A stretch of 64,000 nucleotides of DNA from Sphagnum compactum (Eukaryota > Bryophyta > Sphagnopsida > Sphagnales), in assembly GCA_965153455.1 (NCBI GenBank), contig OZ234497.1, forward strand, positions 6,324,001-6,388,000. Reading direction: 5' to 3'. A model generated the notes under the pieces. The model saw only the letters and a program-made list of their open reading frames with translations. It was not told the origin of the DNA and did not search any database. A program made the translations under genes and the position numbers. Positions 1-13,410 of this stretch are shown piece by piece; the stretch's first letter is position 1, and each line of letters opens with the position of its first letter.

Positions 1-3000
1 AATACCATTACCTTTAAAAAAGGAGAAGATTTTATAGGTGGGCATTGTATTATTTTTTCATTTTTCTTTTGTTTGGTAATCTGTTATGAACCACAAACAT
101 GAAGCCTTATGGCCGTTGAAAAGATGCATTTTAAGCACATTGACTTTATCCAATTATCTTCATTTAACCATTGGATCAAGGTTAATTTTGATTCAAAATG
201 AGCTTTGAGTTCCAAAATATTGTCATGCATATTTTTAAGTTCTTTTTATTATGTTTAGCGTTTTCAAAAAATGTCATCAAGATTTCAGTTTATTACACAC
301 CTATTATATTTGTTATACATCATTTTTTTGGGTGAAAAATGGTGAAAAGTGGTTCACCTATAGTGTGTTCTCACCCTAATAAGTATCACATTATCTCTCC
401 AATCACCTTTAATCCTACTACCATTGCCTCTAATTATGTTAGGTTGCCATCATTATATGAAGATTGTAGATGTTCTACCATTGCTACTACTTAATGCATG
501 AATGGTGTTGTTATTCAACAAACATGCATGAATGTTGTTGTTGCTACAAACACATGTTGATTTTAGTGTCTGATAAATGTACATTGTTATTCAACAATAA
601 AGTGCAACCATAATTAGACAAATGAAAATTGATTGTTGTTAAACAAATGATTATCACATTATTCATTGTCACAACATCATGACAATTTAACATTTTAATT
701 TTTGATACATAAACTTATTTAATGACAGTAATTGAAAATTCTAAAAGTATTAACACTCTATAAAAAAAAGGCTAATTTGCAATTGGCTTTACAATTGGGT
801 TTTTTAATTGCAATGACCACTTGTAACTTCATTGCAATTCAACATATGTTTACAACATGAATTTATCGAATCAGTTGCATAAGTTATAGTAAATGTAATT
901 CACTGTATGTGGAATTGTATACATATGCAACTCATGCAATTCAATTATAATTATGCAGGAACAACTATTGTGCAATTCTAATGTAACTAGTTCACAACTA
1001 CTATTGTAATATCATCATGACGTTGTTTTTCATCCATCCATCAATGATGAACTTTGTTGATTTTAGTGGCAACTCTTTTTCAATTACAAATATAGTGAAA
1101 ACACATTAATGGTTGTAACTAATTGGCAACTATGTGACAACCCATGTCGGCACAAAATAATATTTGTGTGTAACTACAATGTACCCATTTTGCAAATGGC
1201 AAATAGGTGATTACTATGGAACAATTACTAGGTAGGTTCGTCCATTAACTAACCTAATGAGAATGTGATTTCTATTCAAACTCTATGACAAGTATTATTT
1301 GGTCACAAATATACTCCATACATTCATATTCTTCAATGTTTGTTGAAATATTGATTAAATTAAGTCTAAATCTAATCAAATATACTTAAAACAAGTAAAA
1401 ATAATCCAAGATGTGATGTCAATATTTCACCATAATTGTAGAAAGATTATATTTGTGACTACAATTTTTGGGGGGCTTAGTGTGCTTTCACCCATGATAG
1501 CCTTGATGTGTTGCAAGAAACTATGTTTTCTCCACCAACTATAACATAGGGTTCCATGTTTATGCATAATTTGTTTTTGTTGCTTCATTTACCTATAAAA
1601 CAAACAAAAGGGAAAGAACCATTAGTTGATTAAGTATTCCCAATCCCATGTAGTAACATTTTATTAGTATTTAGATATCATGCGCAAAAAGGCCATGGAC
1701 AAGGTAGTTGTAAAGGAAATTAGAGAAAATAAACAAAAGGAGAGGAAGGAGAAGAGATTGAAGATAACAATAGATGTGGGGTCTGCAATGGATCGAATAA
1801 CTCAAAAAGTAGTTGAAAAATGGGCTAGAACACAATTTGTTACAACCTAAGCTCTAGTAGTGAAGGAAGTGGGTAATAAGTTTCATTAGAATTTTTGTGC
1901 AAGCATGCAAGCTAATTGATACAATTACATGGGCATGAATCTTGGATGCAAAATAATCTTTCAATGTGAAGCTTGACAATAACAAATAGTCGCCAAACAA
2001 CACAAGGTCGCCAACTAGCAAGGTTACTGCCTTGACATGGATGAATATAAAGATGATTAAAAGAGTTCCAAAGGAGTTTGGTGACCAAAAGCACCAGAGG
2101 AACACTGCCAACAAAATCAAATAAACATAGATAGCACCATGAAATGGAATACAACACTAATAGACTACAAAAGCGTTGGATGGATGGGAGGACTAATATC
2201 ATGTTTTTCTAGGAAATTTCCAAGCATACTTTCAACATATTTTGAAACATAAAAGGTCCTTCCTGATCTCTTAGAATTTGGTGTTTTATCCATCCCATGC
2301 CTGTGTGCTTTCTTTGCTTCTTCTAGCAATAAATAATACAATTCCTTTTTTCATGACATTTATATTTCACTCAAAAAAGCCATTTTAGTACAAAATGCAA
2401 TAGAAGATAGTTATTATAAAAGTTCAACAGATGGTTTGATGTATCAACCTTTGTAGTACACATCAATGTAAATAAGGATGTAGCCATCATCATATTTAAC
2501 ATCTACATTTTGGAAGTCAATTGCTAGAAAAAGTAGGCAGTGGAAACCCCCTCTTCATATTAAGATTTAATTTTGGTATAATCACCTTTGCCATTATTGT
2601 GCACATTGTTGACTACACAAAAGACAATAACCAAATGTAGAACCTTCAATTCAAGGTCTTTTCCTTTTTAAACTTCCTAATTAGTTCATGTAACATTTAT
2701 TATGACATTGACAAATCCTCCCATTCACAACACACACAAATAAACAATCCCTTATAAACAATGAGTTAAGTGAAATAGCAGTCCCACATTTGCCAAACTA
2801 AAAATTATAAACACAATCCCATACATGCAAAGGTTCCTTGATTTGCAAGTTCAAAACTCTTATAGGCACACTGCATTGTAATTTGCTCCCAAAAAAAAAA
2901 GAACCTTTCATAATAAACTTGCAAGATGGTATAAAATTCAACATGCATGTCAAGGAGGATGGGAACCTTTGTCTCTTCCATTTTGGTAGCCAAAGATATA

Positions 3001-5900
3001 CATGCAACTAAAAGAAGCTAAAACATCCAAACTTTGGCTTGCTATAAAAATAATCAAACTCGACATAAAAACTCATGCACATATGTTGGTAGACAAAACC
3101 TTCAGGGACAAAAGCATGTGTGCATTCCCTACTTCATCATATAGAAAAAAAACCACATATGAATGCATAAACCATATTTTACCATACTGGCAAATGGTGG
3201 TGAGACATGAATCGATCCATGTAATTTATAGAAAGGGCAACTATCAAGGGAACAAAATTGTGATATGCTTGCTCCTATCATCATCATCATCAACATAATT
3301 AAACCATGTAAAAAAACTTAGGTTTTTCTTTCCATTTTTTTTTTCACATGCCATCACATAATTAATTTACAGAAAATCTAGTTGTGTTAGTACAAAGAAT
3401 TTATTTCTACTATGGGTTTAATTTGAAAGCATTTGCACAAATTATCCATCTTGTAACTAACTTACAATTAATTACAATATAATTCCTTGAATTTTTGACA
3501 TGACATTTTATTAATTAATTCCTTATATCTCCACGGGAAAACTATAACGTAGTTGTATATTAATTATTTTGGAGTTCTAGTTGCAAGGCAATCTAGTTGT
3601 TATGGACATGATTTTTCACAGTGACAACAACAATAATGCATAAAAGCAAAATTCATTAGACAATGTAAAAGGAAAAATGAAACAAAAAACAAGTACACCA
3701 TACCTATGTAATGCCAATATTAATCATAGTGAAATGATTCCTTAATCAATTCCAAGCATAAGAACACATTGTTTTAAAACAAATAATTGATCCAAGAGTC
3801 AACATGGTTCCTACATTCATGTTGCAAACAATAGGTAAATTGAGCACTCCATGTTTGTCTAACTTGTCAAAGGTGCCTACGATGAAGCATATGCAAATGG
3901 AAGTGAACATGACTTTTTTTATCACCTTGTGACAAAACAAATTTGAAAGAGGAGCACCAACAAATCCAACACCTTGTTTGAATAACATAATGGAATCATA
4001 ATATGGTACTAACTCCAAAAGAATTGCATTGCACACCACCTCCATGTTCACTTCCAAAACAACATCTATGTTTTTGATTACTTGTCTTAACTACAATCAT
4101 ACATAACAAGTTTCAAGTTTTGAGAAACAAATAATATTGTAGATGTTGATTCAATATTTGCAACTCCAATTGGCATGATCCTTCTACCTTCAACAACCAC
4201 TTCCATAACACACATGAATTTTTTTCAAAACATTTTAGTATTCATCATGAATAGAGGTTGCCTTTAGTGGCACCTAGCTTCCCTATAACTAAAAGTCAAA
4301 TTAAGTATGAATGGTGATAGGCAAAAAAAAAGATGTTCTTAATGGTAGCTAAATTATTTTTAAAAAAAAAGCCCCCAAAATTTTACCTAATATTAACCTA
4401 ACATTTTGAAGCTACCTTCAAGTGTGAATGTAACATTAGGAAGATATGTAGGAAAATAGGTGACTAGTAAGCAAATAAATGAGAGATGTTTTTACTACTT
4501 ATTCACTAAAAATCCATAAGCTAGTTGTTAATAAGTATGTGGTAAAAAAACAATCGAGTTAACCACCATGGTTAGCTAGCAAATTGGAACCCAACATAAA
4601 ATTGGTTATTAATCACTTACCATTCATCCTTCATAGTGTAGTGGAGGGTGTTGTTTCATTCTAGCTCCTTTTACATAACTATTATTGTTATTGTTATTCT
4701 ACTTGTTGTTGGGACACAAAGGAAAAGTGAAAATGTTATAGGCTTTCTTATTAATGAGACTTGCATCTGTCCATAACATAATATGATTAGTATTTTGAGG
4801 AGTCAAATGTGGGAAAGTTAAAAAATGGATGAACTTGAAAAATGCATGCAATTGAAAACGACAAGAAACATGGATTTTGGGAAACAAAATATGAGAAAGT
4901 GGATGGGTGAACTTGAAGAAATGTGATGGCAAATGGAATCAAGGAAGTTGGAAAACATATAAACCAAAGGAAAATGGGACAATGGATGAACATGGTGAAA
5001 CTCAACAATGGAAGAATGCAAGGAAATAGGGTTCCACAAAATGGAGAGTGATGAAATTATGGAAATTATAGTTGAGAAAATTAGACAATGAGTAAACATA
5101 AAATTGAATAATGCAAAAACATTGAAGACAATTTTTTTTTTAAGGATTTAAAAAGTTGACTAGGTATTAAAGAACATAATTAAAGTGTTTCCATCAATTT
5201 TGAATTAACAAATTACAATTTTATTTCAATTTTTGATAATCATGCATCTAAATGGATTTTTTTTTTAATGAAAAAACTGATGGCATTTAATTTTCTTAAA
5301 TCAAAATGTTTATATTGGGAAGGTTTCAATGCATCTTACTTTTAAATTCTTCATTTGATAAACAAAAAGTCCATGTTTTTAAAATATTTATTTTGACATT
5401 ATTACAACTTTTTTTTTAGCACTTTTTTTATTCTATATATTGACAAACATAATGTCATTGTTTCAAAAGTTCATTATGAATTCATTTTTTTCTTAGAACT
5501 CATCCACATTTTTAAATATGGTTTCCACCAAAGTCTATCATAACATGGATAATTTAGAAATTTACAATGATAATGTTGAGTGTGGCTTTACATTTGAAGT
5601 TCATACACAATCCAAAAAAAATTACAACCATGATAGTGATCCAAATGAAACACTTAACTATGGTTTTACCCTTTTGTCTCCATCATTCCACTTTGAAATA
5701 ATAGCTTGGAAGATTAAAGTGTCATTAATCAATAAATCTTGAATAAACATGTAGATAACAATGTTCAAATGCCTTACCAATAGATTTTGAAGCTAAGACT
5801 TCATGAATGTCAACATGAAAAAAATTCTTTCATTTTTTATGTCACCAACGACTTGGACAATGGCTATTTGAACAAGTTTCATGAACTCATAAAATCAAGC
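1..5900. other. AT-rich intergenic DNA, nothing recognised
   Basis: Strongly AT-rich sequence with many homopolymer runs. Open frames are short (the longest about 100 codons, e.g. on the minus strand at 3746-4057) and show no family motif I recognise. A lysine-rich 55-codon frame at 1680-1847 (+) starts with ATG but has no recognisable relative. Minus-strand frames near 4.7-5.1 kb are low-complexity. I see no RNA gene or clear terminal inverted repeat here. Old transposon debris too decayed to read by eye cannot be excluded. Confidence 0.6.
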
Positions 5901-6800
5901 AACCAATAGACTATTTGTAGCAAGTTGATACCACAATTTAGTGATTGGATCTCCATCTTGAAACTTTTCCATGGCCTTAGGAGCTTGAGTTTTCATGGTT
6001 AACTTGCAAAATGATGTTTACAAGTAAAAATATTCCATGAAAATGGCCTATAAACCCATGAACAAGATGTATTAAGTCCTATGCAATCCTTGAAAACACA
6101 TTTGCAACAACACAATGAATTCAAGAGAAATTTTGTGTAACTTGAAAGGAGGTGTTCAAATCACCATACATTTTGTACAAGTTTGTTTGGCAAGTTTTGA
6201 CATTTGCAACATAATCATATATTGCAACATCTTTGGTTTGCATAAATTTCATCAAGGCATTAACATATTTTAACATGTGCAAAATATATGACAAGCTCAA
6301 TACCATACTAATGTCACACAAATTTAGTAGATTGGCCTTGGCAAATTCTATTACCACAATCAACTACCATCTTGGCAAACAAAGTCAAAAGTCTTTCCCA
6401 ACATGCTTCAAAGTTTGTAGAATGCTAATCCATCTCATTTTCAAATTTCAAAAAACTTTGAATCTACAATTTTACCAAGGTTGGTGAATTCAAGTTGATG
6501 TTTTTGGGAGCTAAAGAACCCATACAATAATTGAAATAGGTCCTCCAATTTGGAAACCATAGGCATTATGGACAAGCTTTGCATTACAAGGTTGGATTTA
6601 TGTGCCAAACAATTGATCTAAATGAGGTAGGACATTTGTTTAATCTTCATTAGAGTAATAACTCTATATCTAACCCTTGAAATATGGAGGCACCATCAAC
6701 TCCTAGACACAAAAGACATTTGGCAATTTGATCTTTAAACAAACCACCAAACGTCATTAGAACATAAAAGTGATAGCTTGGATGTTAGTTGCAATTTCAC
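5900..6800 (-). pseudogene. hAT-like (DUF4371-type) transposase relic
   Basis: Minus-strand remnant of a domesticated-looking or transposon-borne hAT-superfamily protein of the DUF4371/TTF-finger kind. Reading leftward from about 6.72 kb, one frame gives a segment with DGASIFQG, then after stops CLAHKSNLVMQSLS followed by KLEDLFQLLYGFF and LEFTNLG. A further frame (6121-6363) gives NLCDISMVLSLSYILHMLK and DYVANVKTCQ. The order DGASVFQG, then CxAHRTNL, then lE.llq.lY.yF, matches what I know of this family's catalytic core. At least two frameshifts and several stop codons separate the blocks, so it is dead. The N-terminal part and the element ends are not recognisable. Alternative: a decayed cellular paralogue rather than a transposon copy. 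Confidence 0.6.
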
Positions 6801-9800
6801 CCTCCATTAGTCATTCAAGTGTGAACAAAACATGCACATGTTTTTAACCTTCCACCACATAGTAGTGAATTGAAATTCAACTTTGGTTGTTAAATGTAGT
6901 TATTTCATCTCCAAAAAATGTGAAAAATGTGAAACCAAAATTAATGGCAATCAACACAACATGATGCAAGCATTTAATAATTTCCCAACCAGCATAATCA
7001 TTCCTATGCTTGGATGGGTGATTAGGCAATTTCAAGAAAGCAAACATACATTACATTTGTTCATACTTCTTCATGGCCCCACTTCAAAAAAAAATTGGAA
7101 AATGAATGCAAATTAAACAAGTTTTTCCTTTTATCTATTGGACAACACTTACAACTACATATTGCACCATAAAATCCCCCTTGCTAGACACATACAAACA
7201 TTCATTAAACACATGTTGATTTGTTTTTAAAAAATAATATTCCTTTATTATGACATTTACAATTGTAATAGTTGCCTTCCTTAAACCATCATGCTTTTAG
7301 AAGGAATCTAATTTTGGCACCAAAAGCTTAGATTACAACGTTCAGCCTTACTAAAATCTTTGCATTTCATTTGATGCACCTTCACATTAACATCTACCAT
7401 AAGTTTGCCCAATATAACTTTGAAGCCATATGTCTTGTGTGGAATTGATAGTTTATTTCCATTTTTTTTTAAAAATTTTACTATTATCTAGGTCATCTTA
7501 TTAGTGTATTTTTGTTAAAATGAAGTAAAAGTGACCATGTGACCATCTTTATGAAGAATGGGCAATCTAATTAAAATAACATGGTAAAATATGATTGATT
7601 ATTCAAGAAAAATATTTTTAGAATCATGATTTATTGTTTATGTATATATATATCCCAAAATGATATTACATTATATTATTTATGTAAAGGTGTATTAAAA
7701 TTTCAACATCAATTTAATTCACAACTTTAAAAAATGAAAAAAAAAAGTTTGTTACATGTTTGATTAATGCATTTTTAGCAAAAATGCACTTTTAATCATG
7801 TGTTTAATTAATTTTGAACTTTTCAAAAGTCTAGAATTAACAAACATTTGGCCATTTGAGGTTGGAAATTTGAAGAGAAACTTTGATTTGGAGGCCACCA
7901 TATGATGCAAAAATAAATATTAATAATGTTTTACCTCATTAGATGATTCAAAAAATAGATATTTCCAACATTTTGTCTCAAATTCAATAGAAAACTTGAT
8001 CCTAACCACCAAGTTAAAAAAGTCCAAAATTAACTAAATACACATTCTTATGTTTGGGTTAGATTAAAAATTAAAAAATTAAAACATGGGCCTCAAGGCT
8101 TTGATTGGAACTAACACCAAATGTAAAAACAAGGACATAATTGAAAGAACAAAATTGCTTCCAAAATCCTTAAGGAGACTTAATGGCAACATGGCTTGAA
8201 AGCCTACAAACTTGAATATAGGTGATGGCACAATGCACATGGTTGCAATCAATAAAGAAATGCATAATACAATAATTACCATGTAAAAACAAGATGCACA
8301 AATAAAAAATCATTAAGGCTCTTCAAGGTGCAAGGGCAAAGAATGTGCATAGGATTAACATTCAAGCATAAGGATAAAAAATGTTCACACATGAAACACA
8401 CTAATGACTACAAATGCACAATGAGAAAATCAATATGGAAAAAATGTTGTGTGACATGTTTGCCTGATGCACAACACGCCCTTAAGTGGAATTATTCTTG
8501 CTTCCAAGTGTCATAACAATGATTGAATCCAAACTCTAAAGCTAAGCATTTCAATTAAAAGTTGAGTGAAAAAGATGTTGCAAATCTTTGCAAACAACAT
8601 AGATAAGATTCAATCTTTGACTCCAAAACTAAACTTCACAAATCACTTAGGCTCCAACTTGCAAATTAAATGCATTGTGCAACAACACAACTTACAAGCA
8701 ATGAACATGATTCATGAGCAAATTGTACAAGTTGCAAATTTCAAATGGTAAGTGATTTTCAACAAAAAAAATCTCCAACATTCACCAATTAAAGACAAGG
8801 TTTCATTACCCCCACTATGCCACAACCTTGAGTCTTGGAAGAAGGATTAAAGCCTTAAGGTGCTTGCAAGTTGTAATCCCACCCAATACAAAAGTTGTTT
8901 GTGATGGCTTGTCAAAATACATAGAGAGAGCAACAAAAGGGGTGGTGGCAATCAATGAAAATAAAGGTAACATCCTCTTGACCAAGGTCAAAGATGTGGA
9001 AACCATGGGAAGAAAATTAAAAAACAAAAATGATTCTTTTGATAACCACTGGTAAACAATACCTGTAATGATAATCTTTCTAGATATATATATTTGATGA
9101 AGTCAATTACATTTTGCAATCGATTTGCTTCCCTAAAGATGGAACATCATCCACCTAGTTTTATCAATCTACATATTTTTCTTCAATTGGTAAAAAGAAT
9201 GAAATTGACAGATGTTGTGATAATTTTAGGTAGTGTAACTATTATTATGGGAGAGGTTGATCACTAAAATGATTTTTGATATTAATTTTGAGGTTCAAAT
9301 TTTGAATTTGTGTGATGGATTTCATTTCCTAAAAGAATTTTCTTGTTTTATATCGATTATTTGTCCATTCTTACGCTTATATTGGGAATCACAATAAAAA
9401 TATTAATATTGGAGTGGTTCAAAAATGAAGATTGTCCAAACTAGTTAAAACCTACTAAACCTAGGTTGGAGCAATCCAACACATTGATCTTGCAAGTAGG
9501 CACCATGTGATGGTGACAAATGTTGGCTTTTGATCTCCTTTATGAAGCCCTAATTCAAGAAGATTGTAATTAAAAAAATTAATGAAAAAATTTAGTTGTT
9601 TTCATGCATAAAGGTTGCAGCCCTTTGGGATTGGTAAGGAATTGGCAAAAATTCAACAATAAGAAAACATTATTGAAAGGATTAGTCTTAAAGCAATGCA
9701 TAACATGTTGTTTATTGAAATGAATTTGATTTCAAACATTAATGAAACTTTGACTATATACTTATATATACATTCAAAAAATTATTCAAAACAAAAATGT

Positions 9801-10110
9801 TTTTCTTGTTAATGATTGGGGATCATAATGGCATGCCCAAACTTGTGTACTATTTGCATTGGAAATTGAGTTGCATTTCACTCATCAAACATGCTTATTG
9901 ATAGTCCAAGTCAAACCCCCTATCAATCACTATGGTGGACAAGATCCATGGATGTGGTGGACTTAGTGAAAGAGGCCCCTTTTTGGGGCAAAGTTTCATT
10001 TCCATATTTTGTAAACCCCTTGCCAACTTTCAAGTGAATTTTAGGTGAAATTTGGCACAAAAAATGAGAGGTTGGTCCCAATGGTATGGGCTATTCAATA
10101 GCCTTATCAT
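6800..10110. other. AT-rich intergenic DNA, no gene recognised
   Basis: Probably includes more decayed 5' sequence of the hAT-like relic up to about 7.4 kb, but no motif can be assigned. A plus-strand frame at 8828-9055 (75 codons) has a fairly balanced amino-acid composition but no recognisable motif. A small hairpin around 7765-7795 has the arms gattaatgcattttt and aaaaatgcacttttaatc. Nothing else is supportable. Confidence 0.55.
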
Positions 10111-10113
10111 GGG

Positions 10114-10291
10114 GATTTTTCTCACACAAAAATTGTGGTTCATGACATGTGTGAGGTAAAATTTGTGATTTCATCCAATACAATATACAACATTTGATGT
10201 TTATTGTGACAAATAAATTACATTAAAATGAAAAATTGACATTAGGTTTTGGCACATGTCATGAACCATGGCTTTTTGTGTGAGAAAAATC
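10114..10291. mobile_element. Foldback MITE-like inverted repeat (178 bp)
   Basis: Two arms of about 38 bp face each other. The left arm (10114-10151) begins GATTTTTCTCACACAAAAA and contains TGGTTCATGACATGTG. The right arm (10253-10291) is nearly its reverse complement, differing mainly in the few bases between these two blocks. About 100 bp of AT-rich sequence lies between the arms. No target-site duplication is obvious. The structure is typical of a small non-autonomous DNA transposon or foldback element. Confidence 0.6.
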
Positions 10292-11250
10292 ACATTCTAT
10301 TCTAATGAATCTACAAGAGAATGTACAAATCTTGTATGAATTTTTCAAGTAGACACACTTGATTTTTAATGGAACTTGGAAGAATTTTTTTTTGGTTTTA
10401 TAGCAAAAGATTTTTGAGCCCATGAATTAATATTTTTTTGGAGGTTAATTTTTTTCACATTTTGACTTGAAAAATATGATTTCGACCTATACAAAGGATT
10501 TTTATAAGAAAATGGCACAAATTTGTTAAATTTTTATGATAAGTTCCAAGATGTAGCCAAGAATATAAAAATAATTTTGGTATTTTTCCACTTTCATATC
10601 TAATATGTAGCCAAGTTTGGTTAAGTCATCTCATGGATGATCACCATTTTTGTTACATCACAAAATTGAAAAAAAAAATCCTTGCTATGAACTTTTAATT
10701 CTTATTATTGATTTTCATTATACAAAATGTGTCACAAGGAGCATTAATTGGAACTTGATGGTTAAGATCAAAATGCCTCGGCAGTGGATTTGGGGAGCTA
10801 GGGGCTTGTTGCCCCAATCATCACATTTATAGTTTTGCAAGATGACCACCCATTTTTATTGGGGGCTATAAGGGCCAACAATTTAGGTCCACTTCCATTC
10901 CATGTTCACCTTAGGTGGGCTCATGACCTTTTACTTTTAGTTGTTCAAGTTTCCATCCCATAATTTGAACAACTATTAGAAAGAAGCGCAGATTGTCTTT
11001 AGGAGAATATCTTAGAGAGTGTGCATGAACATTCATTTTCCAGCATTATTTCGAAGCTGTTTTTAGATTGTCATTGCATTCGACTAAAATCTTGTGCAGG
11101 CCCAAGCTCGAGTGCTTGATTTTTTGCCCGCCTAGTCATCCCATCTTTTTAGATGACCTTTAACATTTTATTTTCAACATTATGCACCACATTGGGCCTC
11201 CCCCATCCCATGGTTCATGGTCTTTTTTGATGCATATGTGATTAGGCCAT
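10292..11250. other. Intergenic DNA, nothing recognised
   Basis: AT-rich to about 10.7 kb, then slightly more GC-rich, running into the LINE relic that becomes readable near 11.25 kb. A 60-codon plus-strand frame at 10650-10832 has no family signature. Confidence 0.5.
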
Positions 11251-11870
11251 AATTCGATAGGGATACACTTATTTTGTTGTGTTCATGGGGGAGAGTGCAC
11301 GGCCACACATGATGCAGTTTGAGATTTTTTTGCTTTTGTTGTTAAGGATGTCAGGTTCAAAGTTTTGCATTAGCAAGCACATGTTTTCTCGATGCCATCT
11401 CTTTAGTCATCACAATGACGAATGGATATTGTGTTTATAACATATGGCACTCACACTTTGGAGACACAATCATTGCTGACCTAATTCGTGTGGATCTTAA
11501 GGAATGGCTATGACGATTGCAATTCGAGAAAAAGTTGTGTCATATTACGATTGACACCCTGAGGATAATTTCATCCCTGTAGTAGTAGAGATATTTGAAT
11601 GTTTACATTAGCAAGCAGACAACTACCTTCATTGATGTGCCAACATGGCATGGTCAACGAAAAGCTTTGGAGGTCCTCCTCATTCGATTATATGTTCATT
11701 CTATAGGTAGAGGGTGTCAATGATTTTTTAGAGAGTTCAGGCCGCCACTATCTTGCATTGGGCAATTGTGGCAATTGAAGAGGCCTCTTCTAAACTTGAT
11801 GTCCTTCCAGGTTTTCGCCCATCTCCTTGCACATTTAGCTTCACACTACCAGTGATGGGTTTAGGTCCTA
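11250..11870 (+). pseudogene. R2-like LINE relic, C-terminal endonuclease region
   Basis: Plus-strand remains of the C-terminal part of a non-LTR retrotransposon polyprotein. Scattered frames give, in order, a block ending RMDIVFITYGTHTLET (11.33-11.47 kb), TIAIREKV plus a Tyr pair, then EDNFIPVVVEIFECLH, ANMAWSTKSFGGPP and RVQAATILH, with many stops between them. The same order (DI[VL]..G..TL, DVVIA.PTR, .EKA..Y, DDFIPLA[MI]E.[YF]GCLH) is readable in the relic at 22.2-22.95 kb, so the two are one family. The pattern [PV]DI-x-DG-x-VDV-x-K-x-Y resembles the restriction-like endonuclease of R2/Dong-type LINEs. That assignment is inference. The RT domain is not visible upstream, so the copy is 5'-truncated or rearranged. 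Confidence 0.55.
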
Positions 11871-12647
11871 GGTTTCATGTTTTCTCCTCTTAGGGCTTCC
11901 CATAGTGCGTTCTGCACTTGGGGTGTGGTCTTTTGTTTGGACTTGAGTCCTTTCTTTTTTCTTCTCTTGTTCCCTTGCTGGGTGTTTTTCCTTTATTTAT
12001 TTATTTGGTAGGAGAAGTTTATGCAAGCATGTGAGAAATTCCAATTAAAGTAGATCTCACAACTTGGGTACTGTCTTTAAGATATTCAATTCAACTCCTT
12101 GTTTCGTCATTTGCTGGGTGCTTTGTTTAATGAAGTTTGCCAGGGTTCCCTCTCCTAGTTTAAGTAACTGGTCCTAAAAGACATCACCTGGGTTTATGGT
12201 CAGCAGGGGGTTCCAGTTTTTCAAATCTTCAGGAGGTTTAGGGGCTTTCAGTTTTCAAATCTTCGTTGCATTTGACTTTGAAATACCATGGAGTGTTTTA
12301 AGAGGGTCTCTCAAATGAAACCCTAAAAACCCCATCAATGCAAAGTATACTAAATGGAGTGTAAGACAACAACAATGATTGTCCTTTAGCCCCCTTGAAT
12401 GCTGATCATTAATGGTTTATCACTACCCTAGATATTTGACCCAAATTTTGGTTTGACTTTAGTTCTAGGATTTTCTAAATGATTTATTAATCCTCTAGGG
12501 ATTCTGGCCACCCATGCTAATGCCATTAGTTGGCAGTAGATTGATTATCTTGGGTGGTAATTTAGACAAAGTTGCAATGAAGGGAAGTCATAGGGGTTGG
12601 TCTGAGAGAGCTCAGAGTTGAAGCTTTAAACTTCAGCACAAGATTAA
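11870..12647. other. Intergenic DNA, probable LINE 3' flank
   Basis: Moderately GC-rich sequence following the LINE relic. No frame with recognisable domains and no poly(A) tail that would define the LINE end was found. Confidence 0.45.
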
Positions 12648-12982
12648 GGGCGACTTTAGATGAGGGTCCAAGGTCCATGGACCAATGATTCAAGCAATGT
12701 TATTGGTTGAAAGCTTTAAATTGGTCCCAAGGCCTTTAGACGAGGGTCCAAGACCAAAAAGTGGCAAATTGATGATGCTAAACCTACATGGCACCTGTTT
12801 TGGAGAGAAAATCAATTGGTTCAGACCAAAAAACAGTGCTGAAAGGAGAGCTCCTGATTTGGAGAAACCAAGAATCAGGCTAGCGACCAAGGTACAGTCC
12901 AACTCAAGGATTCAATTTGCTTCAATTCAGTCCAAATTGGTTCCTAGGAAATTGGATCCCGGACCCTCGTCAAAAGGGGGCC
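12648..12982. mobile_element. Tourist-like MITE (335 bp) with TAA duplication
   Basis: The left end reads GGGCGACTTTAGATGAGGGT and the reverse complement of the right end reads GGCCCCCTTTTGACGAGGGT, followed by further partial identity. The element is flanked on both sides by TAA (12645-12647 and 12983-12985), the 3-bp TWA-type duplication characteristic of PIF/Harbinger elements. An additional internal copy of the end motif (CCTTTAGACGAGGGTCC near 12735-12752) suggests nested or tandem ends. The open frame across it (12685-13002) is a by-product, not a gene. A Harbinger transposase relic lies 2 kb downstream. Confidence 0.6.
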
Positions 12983-13238
12983 TAACCTTTTCCCATGTGT
13001 AACCAAATGAAAATTAATCCAGAAAAGAAGGGTCTTCTACACTTATGTATCTCCTTATATGGGGAATGCCTTGGCTTTTATGCAACACATACACAATGGC
13101 AATTGGCAATTTTTTTTGAGGAAATGCCATCAGAGATGTCAGATACCCATCACTCTTTTTTTTGGGCAAAATGTAATGGGAACAAGTAAACCTGAATCCT
13201 TGTTCAAAGAGGCCTAGAACTTGTGTAGTAAAATGTTA

Positions 13239-13410
13239 GATATAATAAAGTTATCCATAAAGTCACACCCACTTCAGTCCCCTGTCCCATCCCCTAACTG
13301 ATGTTCACCCCCTAAAATCGGCTATCCAGAAAGTCCCCCCCAGAGTGGGGATGGAATTCAAAAAGTGGGGATGTCAGCCCAAAGATAGGGGACGGGATTA
13401 GTTTGACTTT
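13239..13410. repeat. C/G-rich dispersed repeat copy 1
   Basis: A block with several CCCC(T/A) and GGGG runs. It opens with GTTATCCATAAAGTC (13239-13253) and includes TCCCCTGTCCCATCCCCTA and GATAGGGGACGGGATTA, which are weakly complementary, giving a foldback appearance. The reverse complement of its opening 15-mer recurs at about 23760 beside a similar GTCCCCTAACC block, so this is a dispersed repeat in opposite orientations. Confidence 0.4.

Noticed and set aside
12685-13002. 105-codon plus-strand ORF
   Set aside because: It lies entirely over the MITE and its flank and includes the terminal repeats translated twice (VPRPLDEGP, VPRKLDPGP).
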